Shown: piece by piece, positions 16,705 through 24,622 of the stretch
Numbering within the stretch: the first letter of the stretch is position 1
How the letters are laid out: each line of letters begins with the position of its first letter
Assembly: GCA_963724365.1 (NCBI GenBank)
Contig: CAVRUR010000011.1
Span: forward strand, 62,001 to 126,000
DNA: 64,000 bases
Direction: 5' to 3'
DNA from: JALORV01 sp963724365
GTDB lineage: Bacteria > Pseudomonadota > Gammaproteobacteria > Burkholderiales > Burkholderiaceae_F
Notes under the pieces: generated by a model
The model's database searches: none
The model's input: only the letters and a program-made list of their open reading frames with translations
Told to the model about the DNA's origin: nothing
Program-made: the position numbers and the translations under genes

Positions 16705-17576
16705 GTCCGCAGTTCCTGCGGTGGCGCCTCGGCACCAGCCGGGACCTTGTAGCGGTTGTAGCCCCAGAGGTATTGCGCCGGACACTCACGGATCAGCGAC
16801 TCCAGGCCGCGGTTCATCGTCGCAGCGTCCTGGGCAGGATCTCCGGTGAACGGCTCCTCGAGCCGCCTGAGGTGAATGCGGTAACCGCGACCTTCCGGCA
16901 AGCGCTCGCCATAGACGAACAACACAATGGCATCGAACTGGCGTGCCAGGCGCGCCGGCAGCGTCATCGTGTAGGCCCAGCGCCCGAAAAAGGGTGCCCA
17001 CGCGCCCTCGCCTTGCGACGGGACCTGGTCGGGCAGGATGCCGACCACCTCTCGGGCCTTCATCGCCTTCATCAGCATGCGCACGCCCTTCAAATCGGCG
17101 GGGGCGAGCTTAAGGCCTTCGGCCGCACGGCCGGTCGCGACGATCTCGCGCAGAACCGCCTTGCGCGGTATGCGATACAGCACCGTCATCGGCCGCGTCT
17201 TCGCCTCAGGCCGGAAGGCGGCGTAAAACTGTGCCGTGACCTCGAAACATCCCAGATGTGGCGGCAGGAACATCACCGGCCGGCCGTCAGCGAGCGCGGC
17301 GTCAACGATGGGCATGTTCGCAACCTCGGTCCGCGTGACGATTTCGGAACGCGGACGCATCCAGATCCACGGCGTCTCCAACCCTTGCTTGCCGGCTTCG
17401 GCAGCGGCGTCCCGGACCAGCACCGGATCCCGATAGCCCGCCTGCACCAGGTTCGCGCGCAACCGCCGACGGTAGGTGGGCGAGAGCCAGAACACCAGTC
17501 TTCCCAGGAATCCACCGACCGCGTGCACCGTCGCGAGCGACAGTGCGGCAACGGACCTGAACAGCAGCTTCAGCAC
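16701..17576 (-). CDS. Lipid A biosynthesis acyltransferase (LpxL/LpxM-type), copy 2
   Basis: A 291-residue protein of the same family as its downstream neighbour. It has an N-terminal membrane anchor (SVAALSLATVHAVGGFLGRLVF) and an HX4E-type motif HLGCFE, as in LpxL. ILPDQVPSQGEGAWAPFFGR is the conserved second block. It is the first gene of the lpxL-lpxL-dapF-DUF484-xerC-rlmI run and is divergent from metK, with which it shares a 199-base gap. Confidence 0.9.
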   Translation of the reverse strand: MLKLLFRSVAALSLATVHAVGGFLGRLVFWLSPTYRRRLRANLVQAGYRDPVLVRDAAAEAGKQGLETPWIWMRPRSEIVTRTEVANMPIVDAALADGRPVMFLPPHLGCFEVTAQFYAAFRPEAKTRPMTVLYRIPRKAVLREIVATGRAAEGLKLAPADLKGVRMLMKAMKAREVVGILPDQVPSQGEGAWAPFFGRWAYTMTLPARLARQFDAIVLFVYGERLPEGRGYRIHLRRLEEPFTGDPAQDAATMNRGLESLIRECPAQYLWGYNRYKVPAGAEAPPQELRT

Positions 17577-17640
17577 GGCAGGGCGACGGCGGAGGTCAAC
17601 GGGCAGTCGGGAACAATGCGGGCGGGGTCGTGGCTTGACC

Positions 17641-17646
17641 TATAAT
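17641..17646 (+). promoter_or_regulatory. Candidate -10 element of metK
   Basis: A perfect TATAAT. TTGACC abuts it directly at 17635-17640, too close to be its -35. With TATAAT as -10, no good -35 is seen 17 bases upstream. With TTGACC as -35, the -10 would be the weak TGTTAA near 17659. Either way transcription would start just before the structured leader. Confidence 0.4.
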
Positions 17647-17650
17647 CGCC

Positions 17651-17772
17651 GTTCGCCGTGTTAACCGACAACTTGCGGGGCGATCCTCGACAGCATAGCC
17701 GAGGCAAATACCGCTAAAGCGTCGCCGCTCCTCGGGAGTGCGCAACGCACCCGAAATTTTCTGAAGGAGCGG
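17651..17772 (+). promoter_or_regulatory. Structured metK leader; candidate SAM-responsive riboswitch (SAM-II-like) with SD-sequestering stem
   Basis: The 5' part has a CGCC/GGCG stem closing a loop with TTAACCGACAACTTGC. Downstream is GCAAATACCGCTAAAGC. The spacing of xACCG...TTGC and AAA...CGCTAAA resembles SAM-II aptamers, with an extra hairpin inserted (17685-17689 with 17700-17704). TTGC (17673-17676) can pair with GCAA (17704-17707) as a pseudoknot. The ribosome site AGGAGCGG (17765-17772) is perfectly complementary to CCGCTCCT (17725-17732), enclosing a GTGCG/CGCAC hairpin. CCGAGG (17699-17704) can instead pair with CCTCGG (17730-17735), which would open the ribosome site. Two exclusive folds over the SD are what a translational switch needs. 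Confidence 0.55.
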
Positions 17773-17775
17773 ACC

Positions 17776-18969
17776 ATGTCCAGCGATTTCCTCTTTACGT
17801 CCGAATCGGTCTCCGAGGGCCACCCGGACAAGGTCGCCGACCAGATCTCGGACGCCATTCTCGATGCCATCCTGGCGCAGGACCCGCGCTCGCGCGTTGC
17901 TGCCGAAACGCTGGTCAACACCGGCCTGGTCGTGCTTGCCGGTGAAATCACGACCAACGCGCATGTCGACTACATCGAGGTGGCTCGCGACACGATCAAG
18001 CGCATCGGTTACGACAACACCGAGTTCGGCATTGACTACAAAGGCTGCGCGGTACTGGTGGCGTATGACAAGCAGAGCAACGACATTGCGCAGGGTGTCG
18101 ACCGCGCCTCGGACGACTTTTTGAACCAGGGCGCCGGCGACCAGGGCTTGATGTTCGGCTACGCCTGCGACGAGACGCCGGACCTGATGCCGGCGCCCAT
18201 TTATTACGCGCACCGGCTGGTCGAGCGCCAGGCCGATTTGCGTCGCGATGGTCGCCTGCCGTGGCTGCGGCCGGACGCCAAGAGCCAGATCACGATGCGC
18301 TACGTCGACGGCAAGCCGCACTCGATCGACACCGTCGTGCTGTCGACGCAACACGCGCCCGAGATGAGCCTCGGCGACAAGATGAAGCCTGAGTTCACCG
18401 AGGCGGTGATCGAGAACATCATCAAGCCGGTGCTTCCGAAGGAATGGCTGAAGGACACGAAGTACCTGGTCAATCCCACCGGTCGCTTCGTCATCGGCGG
18501 GCCGCAGGGCGACTGCGGACTTACGGGACGCAAGATCATCGTGGATACCTATGGCGGCGCCTGCCCGCACGGCGGTGGTGCGTTCTCAGGCAAGGATCCG
18601 TCGAAGGTCGATCGCTCGGCTGCCTATGCGGCGCGCTACGTCGCCAAAAACGTCGTTGCGGCCGGCATCGCGCGGCAGTGCCAGGTCCAGGTCGCCTATG
18701 CGATCGGAGTGGCCAAGCCGATGAACATCACCGTTTACACCGAAGGCACCGGAGTGATTCCGGACGAGCAGATCAGCAAACTCGTCACCGAGCATTTCGA
18801 CCTGCGCCCTCGCGGCATCGTGCAGATGCTCGACCTGCTGCGTCCGATCTACGAAAAGACCGCTGCCTACGGCCACTTCGGCCGCGACGAGCCCGAATTC
18901 ACGTGGGAACGAACCGACCGGGCGGCCGCGCTAGCGGACGCCGTCGGCGTGAAACGCCGCGCCGCGTAA
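17776..18969 (+). CDS. metK: S-adenosylmethionine synthetase
   Basis: A 397-residue enzyme making SAM from methionine and ATP. It starts MSSDFLFTSESVSEGHPDKV. GAGDQGLMFGYAC and GGGAFSGKDPSKVDRSAAYA are the two family signatures, both intact. A strong AAGGAG lies before the start, but inside a potential sequestering stem. It opens the local methyl-cycle group (metK, ahcY, metF). The last 20 codons are present a second time 146 bases downstream in diverged form. Confidence 0.97.
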   Translation: MSSDFLFTSESVSEGHPDKVADQISDAILDAILAQDPRSRVAAETLVNTGLVVLAGEITTNAHVDYIEVARDTIKRIGYDNTEFGIDYKGCAVLVAYDKQSNDIAQGVDRASDDFLNQGAGDQGLMFGYACDETPDLMPAPIYYAHRLVERQADLRRDGRLPWLRPDAKSQITMRYVDGKPHSIDTVVLSTQHAPEMSLGDKMKPEFTEAVIENIIKPVLPKEWLKDTKYLVNPTGRFVIGGPQGDCGLTGRKIIVDTYGGACPHGGGAFSGKDPSKVDRSAAYAARYVAKNVVAAGIARQCQVQVAYAIGVAKPMNITVYTEGTGVIPDEQISKLVTEHFDLRPRGIVQMLDLLRPIYEKTAAYGHFGRDEPEFTWERTDRAAALADAVGVKRRAA

Positions 18970-18996
18970 GCGGTGGATCCGTCTTTCGTTGAAGAC

Positions 18997-19043
18997 TAAC
19001 TTCGGCGTCAGCCGAAGTTAAGTGGCCGTCGCTTGACGGCCAC
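18997..19043. repeat. Two perfect tandem hairpins after metK
   Basis: TAACTTCGGC / GCCGAAGTTA (10 bp, loop GTCA) is followed directly by GTGGCCGTC / GACGGCCAC (9 bp, loop GCTT). They sit between the metK stop and the second copy of the metK 3' end. Neither has a U-tract, but together they could end or protect the metK mRNA. Confidence 0.55.
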
Positions 19044-19053
19044 GGCCGGAAAC

Positions 19054-19115
19054 AACGAACCGACCGGGCGGCTGCGCTAGTGGACGCCGTCGGCGTGAAG
19101 CGCCGCGCTGCCTGA
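19054..19115 (+). pseudogene. Second, diverged copy of the metK 3' end
   Basis: These 62 bases match metK 18908-18969 with six substitutions and no indels, at an offset of 146 bases. In the metK frame both encode RTDRAAAL(A/V)DAVGVKRRAA followed by a stop (TAA in the gene, TGA in the copy). Apart from the stop-codon change and one Ala-to-Val change, the differences are silent. That pattern fits a remnant of another functional metK allele, not drift of a recent duplication. No upstream part of the gene is present. Confidence 0.7.
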
Positions 19116-19139
19116 GCGACGCCGGCTCCGCTACTGCGC

Positions 19140-19164
19140 GAACCTCACATAGCTCGTGAGGTTC
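19140..19164 (-). terminator. Hairpin at the end of the Kef-type antiporter gene
   Basis: GAACCTCAC / GTGAGGTTC, a perfect 9-bp stem with a 7-base loop, overlaps the antiporter stop codon. GCGC flanks can extend it. It lies between convergent genes and could act on either transcript. No U-tract follows. Confidence 0.4.
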
Positions 19165-21016
19165 AGCGCGCGGTGGCACCTCGCTCGGCCGCGGCATCCG
19201 CTTCCTGCGCGGCCTTTTCCGTCTCTTCGCACAGCGCCCGACCCTCGTGCCGCGGTTCGATCAGCGGCGTCGGCTTCCACTTGTTACCACGCAGCAGCGG
19301 CCGTCCCGCGCGCACATCGCCGCCCGCGATCTCGAGTTCGAAACGCGCCGCGTCGCGCTTGCGCACCTCGGCCGCGATCTCTGCGGCCTCGTCGTCCGGC
19401 ACGCCGAGCTCGCGCAGCGCGGCCTCGCCGAAGCGCATCGCCGAATCGAAGGTCTCGCGTATCTGCACGTCGACGCCGACCTGGACCAGTTCCAGCGAGT
19501 GCTGCCGATCGAACGAGCGCACCAGCAGGCGCGCCTGCGGGAACTCATGCTTCGCCAGCTCGACAATGCGGTTGGCGGCGTCCTTGTTGTCGATGCACAC
19601 CGCGATGGCGCGCGCCGTCGCCGCACCCGAAGCACGCAGCACGTCGAGACGCGAGCCGTCGCCGTAGTAGACCTTGAACCCGAAGTCGTCGGCACTGCGG
19701 ATCATCTCGACGTCGTTGTCGATGATCGACACATCGACGTCGCGCGCCAGCAGCGACTGGCTGACCACCTGTCCGAAGCGTCCAAAGCCGATCATCAGCA
19801 CGCTGCCGCTCAGGCCGTCGGCCTTCTCAATGCCTTCGGTCGACGGCTTGGCTTTTGGCAGCACTTTATCCGCGACGATCACCACCAGCGGCGTCAGCGC
19901 CATCGACAGCACGACGATCGCCGTGAAGTTGGCATTGACCTGGCCATCGATGACGCCGGCGAGCACGGCGGCGGCATACAGCACGAAGGCGAACTCGCCC
20001 CCCTGGGCCATCAGCACCGCACGTTCGCGCGCCTCGACGTGATTGGACTTGGTCAGCCGCGCCACGCTGTAGATCGCCAGCGCCTTGACGGCCATGAAGG
20101 CCACCACCGCAACGGCGATCAGCTGCCAGTTGCGGGCGACCACCGCCAGGTCCAGCGACATGCCGACACCGAGAAAGAACAGCCCCATGAGAACACCGCG
20201 GAACGGCTCGATGTCGGCTTCGATCTGGTGGCGGAACGACGACTGCGACAGCAGCACGCCGGCCAGAAACGCGCCCATCGCCATCGACAGGCCACCCAGC
20301 TGCATCAGCAGTGCCGAGCCCAGCACCACGAGCAGCGCCGCGGCCGTCATGACCTCGCGCGCCTTGGCCGCGGCCAGCAGGCGGAATAGCGGATTCAGTA
20401 GCCAGATGCCGACAACGATGACCACGGCCAGCGCACCGACACCCATGCCGACCGTCAGCCACTGAGAACCGGCGTCGGCATCGGCGATGCCGGGCGACAG
20501 CACCGCCACCAGCGCCAGCAGCGGCACGATCAGCAGGTCTTCGAACAGCAGGATCGAAACGATCTTCTGGCCCCGCGGCAGCGCGACGTCGCCGCGCTCG
20601 GCCAGCACCTGCATGACGACCGCCGTCGAGGTCAGCACGAAACCGGTGGCTCCGATAAAGGCGGGCACCAACGGCAATCCCAGCAGCACCGCCACGCCCG
20701 TCAGCAGCGCCGAGCAGACAGCGACCTGCAGCGCACCCAGCCCGAAGATCTGGCCGCGCAGACTCCACAGGTGCGACGGCCGCATTTCCAGCCCGATCAC
20801 GAACAGGAACATCACCACGCCGAGTTCGGCGACATGCAGGATCGCCGCCGGGTGCGTGAACCAGCCCAGCCCGAAGGGGCCAATCGCCAGGCCGCCTGCC
20901 AGGTAACCGAGCACCGAACCCAGCCCCGCACGGCGGAACAGCGGCACTGCAATGACGGCCGCACCCAGCAGGCCCACCACCTTCAGGAGATCACCTGCAC
21001 TGCCTTCCACCGCCAT
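19163..21016 (-). CDS. Kef-type CPA2 cation:proton antiporter with RCK domain
   Basis: A 617-residue protein. The N-terminal 12-13 span antiporter domain contains HQIEADIEPFRGVLMGLFFL, matching the regulatory loop region of KefB/KefC (HALES-DIEP). A TrkA-N/RCK domain begins near 400 (MIGFGRFGQVVSQSLLARDV), and a basic C-terminal tail follows. In E. coli KefB/C are glutathione-gated K+ efflux systems protecting against electrophiles. No ancillary kefF/kefG gene is adjacent, so glutathione gating is uncertain. It is convergent with metK and divergent from ahcY. Confidence 0.88.
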   Translation of the reverse strand: MAVEGSAGDLLKVVGLLGAAVIAVPLFRRAGLGSVLGYLAGGLAIGPFGLGWFTHPAAILHVAELGVVMFLFVIGLEMRPSHLWSLRGQIFGLGALQVAVCSALLTGVAVLLGLPLVPAFIGATGFVLTSTAVVMQVLAERGDVALPRGQKIVSILLFEDLLIVPLLALVAVLSPGIADADAGSQWLTVGMGVGALAVVIVVGIWLLNPLFRLLAAAKAREVMTAAALLVVLGSALLMQLGGLSMAMGAFLAGVLLSQSSFRHQIEADIEPFRGVLMGLFFLGVGMSLDLAVVARNWQLIAVAVVAFMAVKALAIYSVARLTKSNHVEARERAVLMAQGGEFAFVLYAAAVLAGVIDGQVNANFTAIVVLSMALTPLVVIVADKVLPKAKPSTEGIEKADGLSGSVLMIGFGRFGQVVSQSLLARDVDVSIIDNDVEMIRSADDFGFKVYYGDGSRLDVLRASGAATARAIAVCIDNKDAANRIVELAKHEFPQARLLVRSFDRQHSLELVQVGVDVQIRETFDSAMRFGEAALRELGVPDDEAAEIAAEVRKRDAARFELEIAGGDVRAGRPLLRGNKWKPTPLIEPRHEGRALCEETEKAAQEADAAAERGATAR

Positions 21017-21245
21017 CGCTGCTCCCCGAAGTCCGATCCCGCGTCGCCGCGGCGACTGAATAGCACGAAGTCACGTACTCAGCGAGGTGTGCGAACTGTC
21101 CCCTTGCGCCCGGCACGCGGGCACCGCGTCCTTCCTTGTCCGCGAGGGAACGCCGCGCCGGGTCGATCCGCACCGTCGCCGCGTCGAGGCTGATCCTCGA
21201 GCCGCGGATGATGCGCGCGTCGTAGCGCCCGCCGATCGACGCGGG

Positions 21246-21251
21246 TACAAT
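21246..21251 (+). promoter_or_regulatory. Candidate -10 of the ahcY promoter
   Basis: TACAAT lies about 9 bases before the first paired base of the SAH aptamer, a suitable place for a transcription start at the aptamer. The -35 region is weak. Confidence 0.4.
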
Positions 21252-21259
21252 CCGCGCCT

Positions 21260-21363
21260 GCTTCGAGGAGCGTTGCGACAGGACTTGTCGTCAGACAAGC
21301 GGCCTGCCAGGCTCGAGGCGCCGGCCCCCCTTGAGGATTGCCGGCCGTGCCAACGGCGCTCGC
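21260..21363 (+). promoter_or_regulatory. SAH riboswitch controlling ahcY
   Basis: The sequence follows the SAH riboswitch consensus closely. GAGGAGCGTTGCGAC forms the 5' conserved core and GCCAGGCTCGAGG the 3' strand of P1 (21260-21267 with 21312-21319). P2 carries a CTTGTC/GACAAG hairpin. CAACGGCGCTC (21351-21361) pairs with GAGCGTTG (21268-21275) as the pseudoknot. An extra GCCGGC stem lies in between, in the variable region. The ahcY ribosome site AAAGGAGG (21381-21388) follows shortly after. In known examples SAH binding turns on SAH hydrolase synthesis. Confidence 0.92.
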
Positions 21364-21395
21364 CCACTTCTTTGACAGCTAAAGGAGGGCGCGAG

Positions 21396-22817
21396 ATGAG
21401 CGCCGTACTCAAACAGAACCCCGCTGGCGCCGATTACGTCGTCGCCGACATCAAGCTTGCGGACTGGGGCCGCAAGGAAATCCGCATCGCCGAAACGGAA
21501 ATGCCGGGCCTCATCGCAATCCGCGACGAGTTCGCCAGCCAGCAGCCGCTGCGTGGTGCACGAATTACGGGATCGCTGCACATGACGATCCAGACCGCCG
21601 TGCTGATCGAAACACTGCGGGCGCTCGGCGCGGAAGTGCGCTGGGCCAGCTGCAACATCTACTCGACGCAGGATCACGCCGCCGCCGCCATCGCTGGGAC
21701 CGGCACCGCCGTTTTCGCGGTCAAGGGCGAGTCCCTCGACGACTACTGGGACTACTCGCACCGCATCTTCGAGTGGCCCGATGGCGGCTACTCCAACATG
21801 ATCCTCGACGACGGCGGCGATGCGACACTTCTGTTGCATCTGGGCAGCAAGGCGGAGAAGGACGTCTCGGTCATCTCGCACCCGACCAGCGAGGAAGAAG
21901 AGTCGCTGTTCAAGTCGATCAAGGCCAAACTTGCCACGAGCCCGTCCTGGTATTCAGTGCGGCTCGCGAAGATCAAGGGCGTGACCGAGGAAACGACCAC
22001 CGGGGTCAAGCGCCTTTATCAGATGGCCAAGGAAGGTCGCCTGGCATTCCCGGCGATCAACGTCAATGACTCGGTGACCAAGAGCAAGTTCGACAACCTC
22101 TATGGCTGCCGCGAATCCCTGGTCGATGGCATCAAGCGCGCCACCGACGTGATGGTCGCCGGCAAGGTCGCGCTGGTCGCCGGCTACGGCGATGTCGGCA
22201 AGGGCTCGGCGCAGGCGCTGCGCGCGCTGTCGGCGCAGGTCTGGGTTACCGAAGTGGACCCGATCTGTGCGCTGCAGGCTGCCATGGAAGGCTATCGCGT
22301 CGTGACGATGGACTACGCCGCCGACAAGGCGGACATCTTCGTCACTGCGACCGGCAACTTCCATGTGATCACGCACGATCACATGAAGAAAATGAAGGAC
22401 CAGGCGATCGTCTGCAACATCGGTCACTTCGACAACGAAATCGATGTTGCCTCGCTGAAGCAGTATGCGTGGGAGGAAATCAAGCCACAGGTCGACCACA
22501 TCATCTTTCCGGACGGAAAACGCATCATCCTGCTCGCACAGGGTCGCCTCGTGAACCTCGGCTGCGGCACCGGTCATCCGAGCTACGTGATGTCGAGCTC
22601 GTTCGCCAACCAGGTGATCGCGCAGATCGAGCTTTTCACCAATACCGAAAAGTATCCGGTCGGCGTGTACGTGCTGCCCAAGCATCTTGACGAGAAGGTC
22701 GCGCGCCTGCAGTTGAGGAAGCTGAATGCACACCTGACCGAGCTCACGGACGTGCAGGCACGCTACATCGGCGTGCAGCGCGAAGGGCCGTACAAGCCGG
22801 ATCATTACAGGTACTAA
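21396..22817 (+). CDS. ahcY: S-adenosylhomocysteine hydrolase
   Basis: A 473-residue NAD-dependent enzyme splitting SAH into homocysteine and adenosine. The NAD-binding GYGDVGKGSAQALRALSAQV is intact and the C-terminal KPDHYRY is typical. The start at 21396 has a strong SD; the frame is open further upstream, but that stretch is the riboswitch. It relieves product inhibition of methyltransferases and feeds homocysteine back to methionine, fitting the adjacent metF. Confidence 0.97.
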   Translation: MSAVLKQNPAGADYVVADIKLADWGRKEIRIAETEMPGLIAIRDEFASQQPLRGARITGSLHMTIQTAVLIETLRALGAEVRWASCNIYSTQDHAAAAIAGTGTAVFAVKGESLDDYWDYSHRIFEWPDGGYSNMILDDGGDATLLLHLGSKAEKDVSVISHPTSEEEESLFKSIKAKLATSPSWYSVRLAKIKGVTEETTTGVKRLYQMAKEGRLAFPAINVNDSVTKSKFDNLYGCRESLVDGIKRATDVMVAGKVALVAGYGDVGKGSAQALRALSAQVWVTEVDPICALQAAMEGYRVVTMDYAADKADIFVTATGNFHVITHDHMKKMKDQAIVCNIGHFDNEIDVASLKQYAWEEIKPQVDHIIFPDGKRIILLAQGRLVNLGCGTGHPSYVMSSSFANQVIAQIELFTNTEKYPVGVYVLPKHLDEKVARLQLRKLNAHLTELTDVQARYIGVQREGPYKPDHYRY

Positions 22818-22822
22818 GCGTC

Positions 22823-22869
22823 GGAAAGTTTCGCACCGGGCGCGCTGCGCCCGGTGCACGATACTTTCC
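22823..22869 (+). terminator. Large perfect hairpin after ahcY
   Basis: GCACCGGGCGC / GCGCCCGGTGC is a perfect 11-bp stem with a 3-base loop. It is flanked by outer arms GGAAAGT / ACTTTCC, so 18 bp can pair overall. It starts 5 bases after the ahcY stop. A second imperfect stem (about 22879-22922) follows before the next gene. No clear U-tract is present, so it may attenuate, not end, transcription into the downstream genes. Confidence 0.55.
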
Positions 22870-22943
22870 TCCGAATAGTTCGCGCTGCGCCTTTCGGGCG
22901 GCCGGGCGAGCGCGGCGAATTCAACTGCACGTGGAGGACAAGC

Positions 22944-23288
22944 ATGCGTCTGCTGCTGGTATGGGTGCTCAATGCGATCGCGCTGCTGGGCGTCGCGTAT
23001 ATCTATCCTGGCGTGCAGGTCGAGGACTGGAAGTCCGCGGCGATTGCCGCGCTGGTGCTGGGGCTCGTGAACACGCTGGTCAAACCGATCCTCGTGCTGC
23101 TGACCCTGCCCGTCACGATCCTGACGCTGGGGCTGTTCCTCGTCGTGCTCAATGCGTTGCTGTTCTGGGGCGTGGCCGAAGTACTGCCCGGCTTCAACGT
23201 GAACGGCTTCTGGGCGGCCGTGCTGGGCGCAATCCTTTACAGCCTGATCGGCTGGGCGCTTTCGAAACTGCTGCCGGACGGCAAGTAA
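22944..23288 (+). CDS. Phage holin family 4-like small membrane protein
   Basis: A 114-residue protein with four hydrophobic helices, starting MRLLLVWVLNAIALLGVAY and containing NTLVKPILVLLTLPVTILTLG, the mark of the mycobacterial-type 4-TM holin family (COG1950). Despite the name, it is usually chromosomal and not phage-linked. A GGAGG ribosome site lies just upstream. It sits two bases before metF, an arrangement seen in other betaproteobacteria. Function unknown. Confidence 0.88.
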   Translation: MRLLLVWVLNAIALLGVAYIYPGVQVEDWKSAAIAALVLGLVNTLVKPILVLLTLPVTILTLGLFLVVLNALLFWGVAEVLPGFNVNGFWAAVLGAILYSLIGWALSKLLPDGK

Positions 23289-23290
23289 TC

Positions 23291-24127
23291 GTGGATCGAA
23301 CCTACAGCTTCGAGTTCTTTCCGCCCAAGACTCCGGAGGGCGACGACAAGCTGCGCGCCGTGCGGTCGCGCCTGGCCGCTCTGGATCCAGCATTCTTTTC
23401 GGTGACGTTCGGTGCCGGCGGCTCGACCAAGGAAGGCACCTGGAACACGGTCATGGCTATCCACGCAGAAGGCCTGCCGGTGGCACCCCACATTTCCTGC
23501 ATCGGCACGACCCGTGCCTCGGTGCGCGAACTTCTGCTTAGTTACCGGTCCGCCGGAATCCGGCGCCTCGTGGCACTCCGGGGTGACATGCCTTCGGGTG
23601 CAGCCGGGGGTGCCGGCGACTTCGGTCACGCAAACGAACTCGTCGAGTTCATCCGCCACGAAACGGGCGACTGGTTCCACATCGAGGTCGCTGCCTATCC
23701 CGAGTACCACCCGCAGTCGAAGTCGCCGGCCGATGACCTCGCCAACTTTGTCCGCAAGGTCAAGGCCGGCGCAAGCTCGGCGATCACCCAGTACTTCTAC
23801 AACTCGGATGCGTATTTCAGGTTCGTCGACGCAGCCGACTCGATGGGCTGCTCGGTGCCGGTGGTCCCCGGCATCATGCCGATCACCAATTACACGCAGC
23901 TCGCGCGCTTCTCGGATGCGTGCGGTGCCGAGATCCCGCGCTGGATTCGTCGTCGACTGGAAAGTTTCGGAGATGACCGCGAGTCGATCCGGGCGTTCGG
24001 ACTCGACGTGGTCACGGATCTGTGCGAGCAGTTGCTGGTGGCAGGCGCGCCCGGCCTGCACTTCTACACGATGAACCAGGCCGAGCCGACGCTGGCGCTC
24101 TGGCAACGGCTCGACCCGCAGCGCTGA
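23291..24127 (+). CDS. metF: Methylenetetrahydrofolate reductase
   Basis: A 278-residue FAD enzyme reducing methylene-THF to methyl-THF, the methyl donor for methionine synthesis. It begins at GTG 23291 (VDRTYSFEFFPPKTPEG). FSVTFGAGGSTKEGT and LVALRGDMPSG are conserved, and GLHFYTMNQAEPTLALW is the C-terminal hallmark. It follows the holin-like gene by two bases, so the two are likely cotranscribed, and it completes the SAM-cycle group with ahcY and metK. Confidence 0.96.
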   Translation: MDRTYSFEFFPPKTPEGDDKLRAVRSRLAALDPAFFSVTFGAGGSTKEGTWNTVMAIHAEGLPVAPHISCIGTTRASVRELLLSYRSAGIRRLVALRGDMPSGAAGGAGDFGHANELVEFIRHETGDWFHIEVAAYPEYHPQSKSPADDLANFVRKVKAGASSAITQYFYNSDAYFRFVDAADSMGCSVPVVPGIMPITNYTQLARFSDACGAEIPRWIRRRLESFGDDRESIRAFGLDVVTDLCEQLLVAGAPGLHFYTMNQAEPTLALWQRLDPQR

Positions 24128-24154
24128 CGGCGGGCCACGCCCCGCCGACGTACT

Positions 24155-24511
24155 TCAGGCCGCGGACTGTGACCGGGCCGGCGCGGTGCGCTGGGCAATC
24201 GGGAGCCGGTGGAACCAGGCTTCGACGGAGTCGAGTGCCCGGCGCGCGGCGGCACCTACGGCGCTCAGCCCGGCCGGCGCTTCCATGACCTGGACCCGGG
24301 CATAGCCCAAGCCCTCGACGACGGCCAGCCCGCGCGACTTCAGCGCTACTTCTTCACCGCTCGCGGCGAACACGTCCTGCGACAGGCCTTCTTCGGTCAG
24401 CCAGACGCCACCGTAGATCACCTTCACGCGGGTCTGCGGCCGTGACTCCAGCAGCAGCATCTGTTCGTAGCCCAGGTCGATCGTCCGTACCAGTGTGGGA
24501 CCCCAGTCCAT
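24155..24511 (-). CDS. DUF2917 family protein
   Basis: A 118-residue protein. The first 70 residues form a cupin-like small beta domain with VIYGGVWLTEEGLSQDVFAASGEEV, typical of DUF2917. The tail is Ala-rich and variable. A strong AGGAGG precedes the start. It is divergent from a LysR gene, a pairing repeated in many betaproteobacteria, so the regulator probably controls it. No function is known. Confidence 0.85.
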   Translation of the reverse strand: MDWGPTLVRTIDLGYEQMLLLESRPQTRVKVIYGGVWLTEEGLSQDVFAASGEEVALKSRGLAVVEGLGYARVQVMEAPAGLSAVGAAARRALDSVEAWFHRLPIAQRTAPARSQSAA

Positions 24512-24622
24512 GATGTCCTCCTATGCGGAACTTGCATCCGTGCAGCAAGTAGGGATGCATTTGACGCCTCTGATACTCGTTCGACAAACGAAAAGGTCGC
24601 AGGCTATGCATGCAATAAACGC

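Noticed and set aside
22944..23288. Holin annotation as a sign of prophage
   Set aside because: The protein belongs to a chromosomal 4-helix family and is flanked by ahcY and metF; no other phage gene is near.
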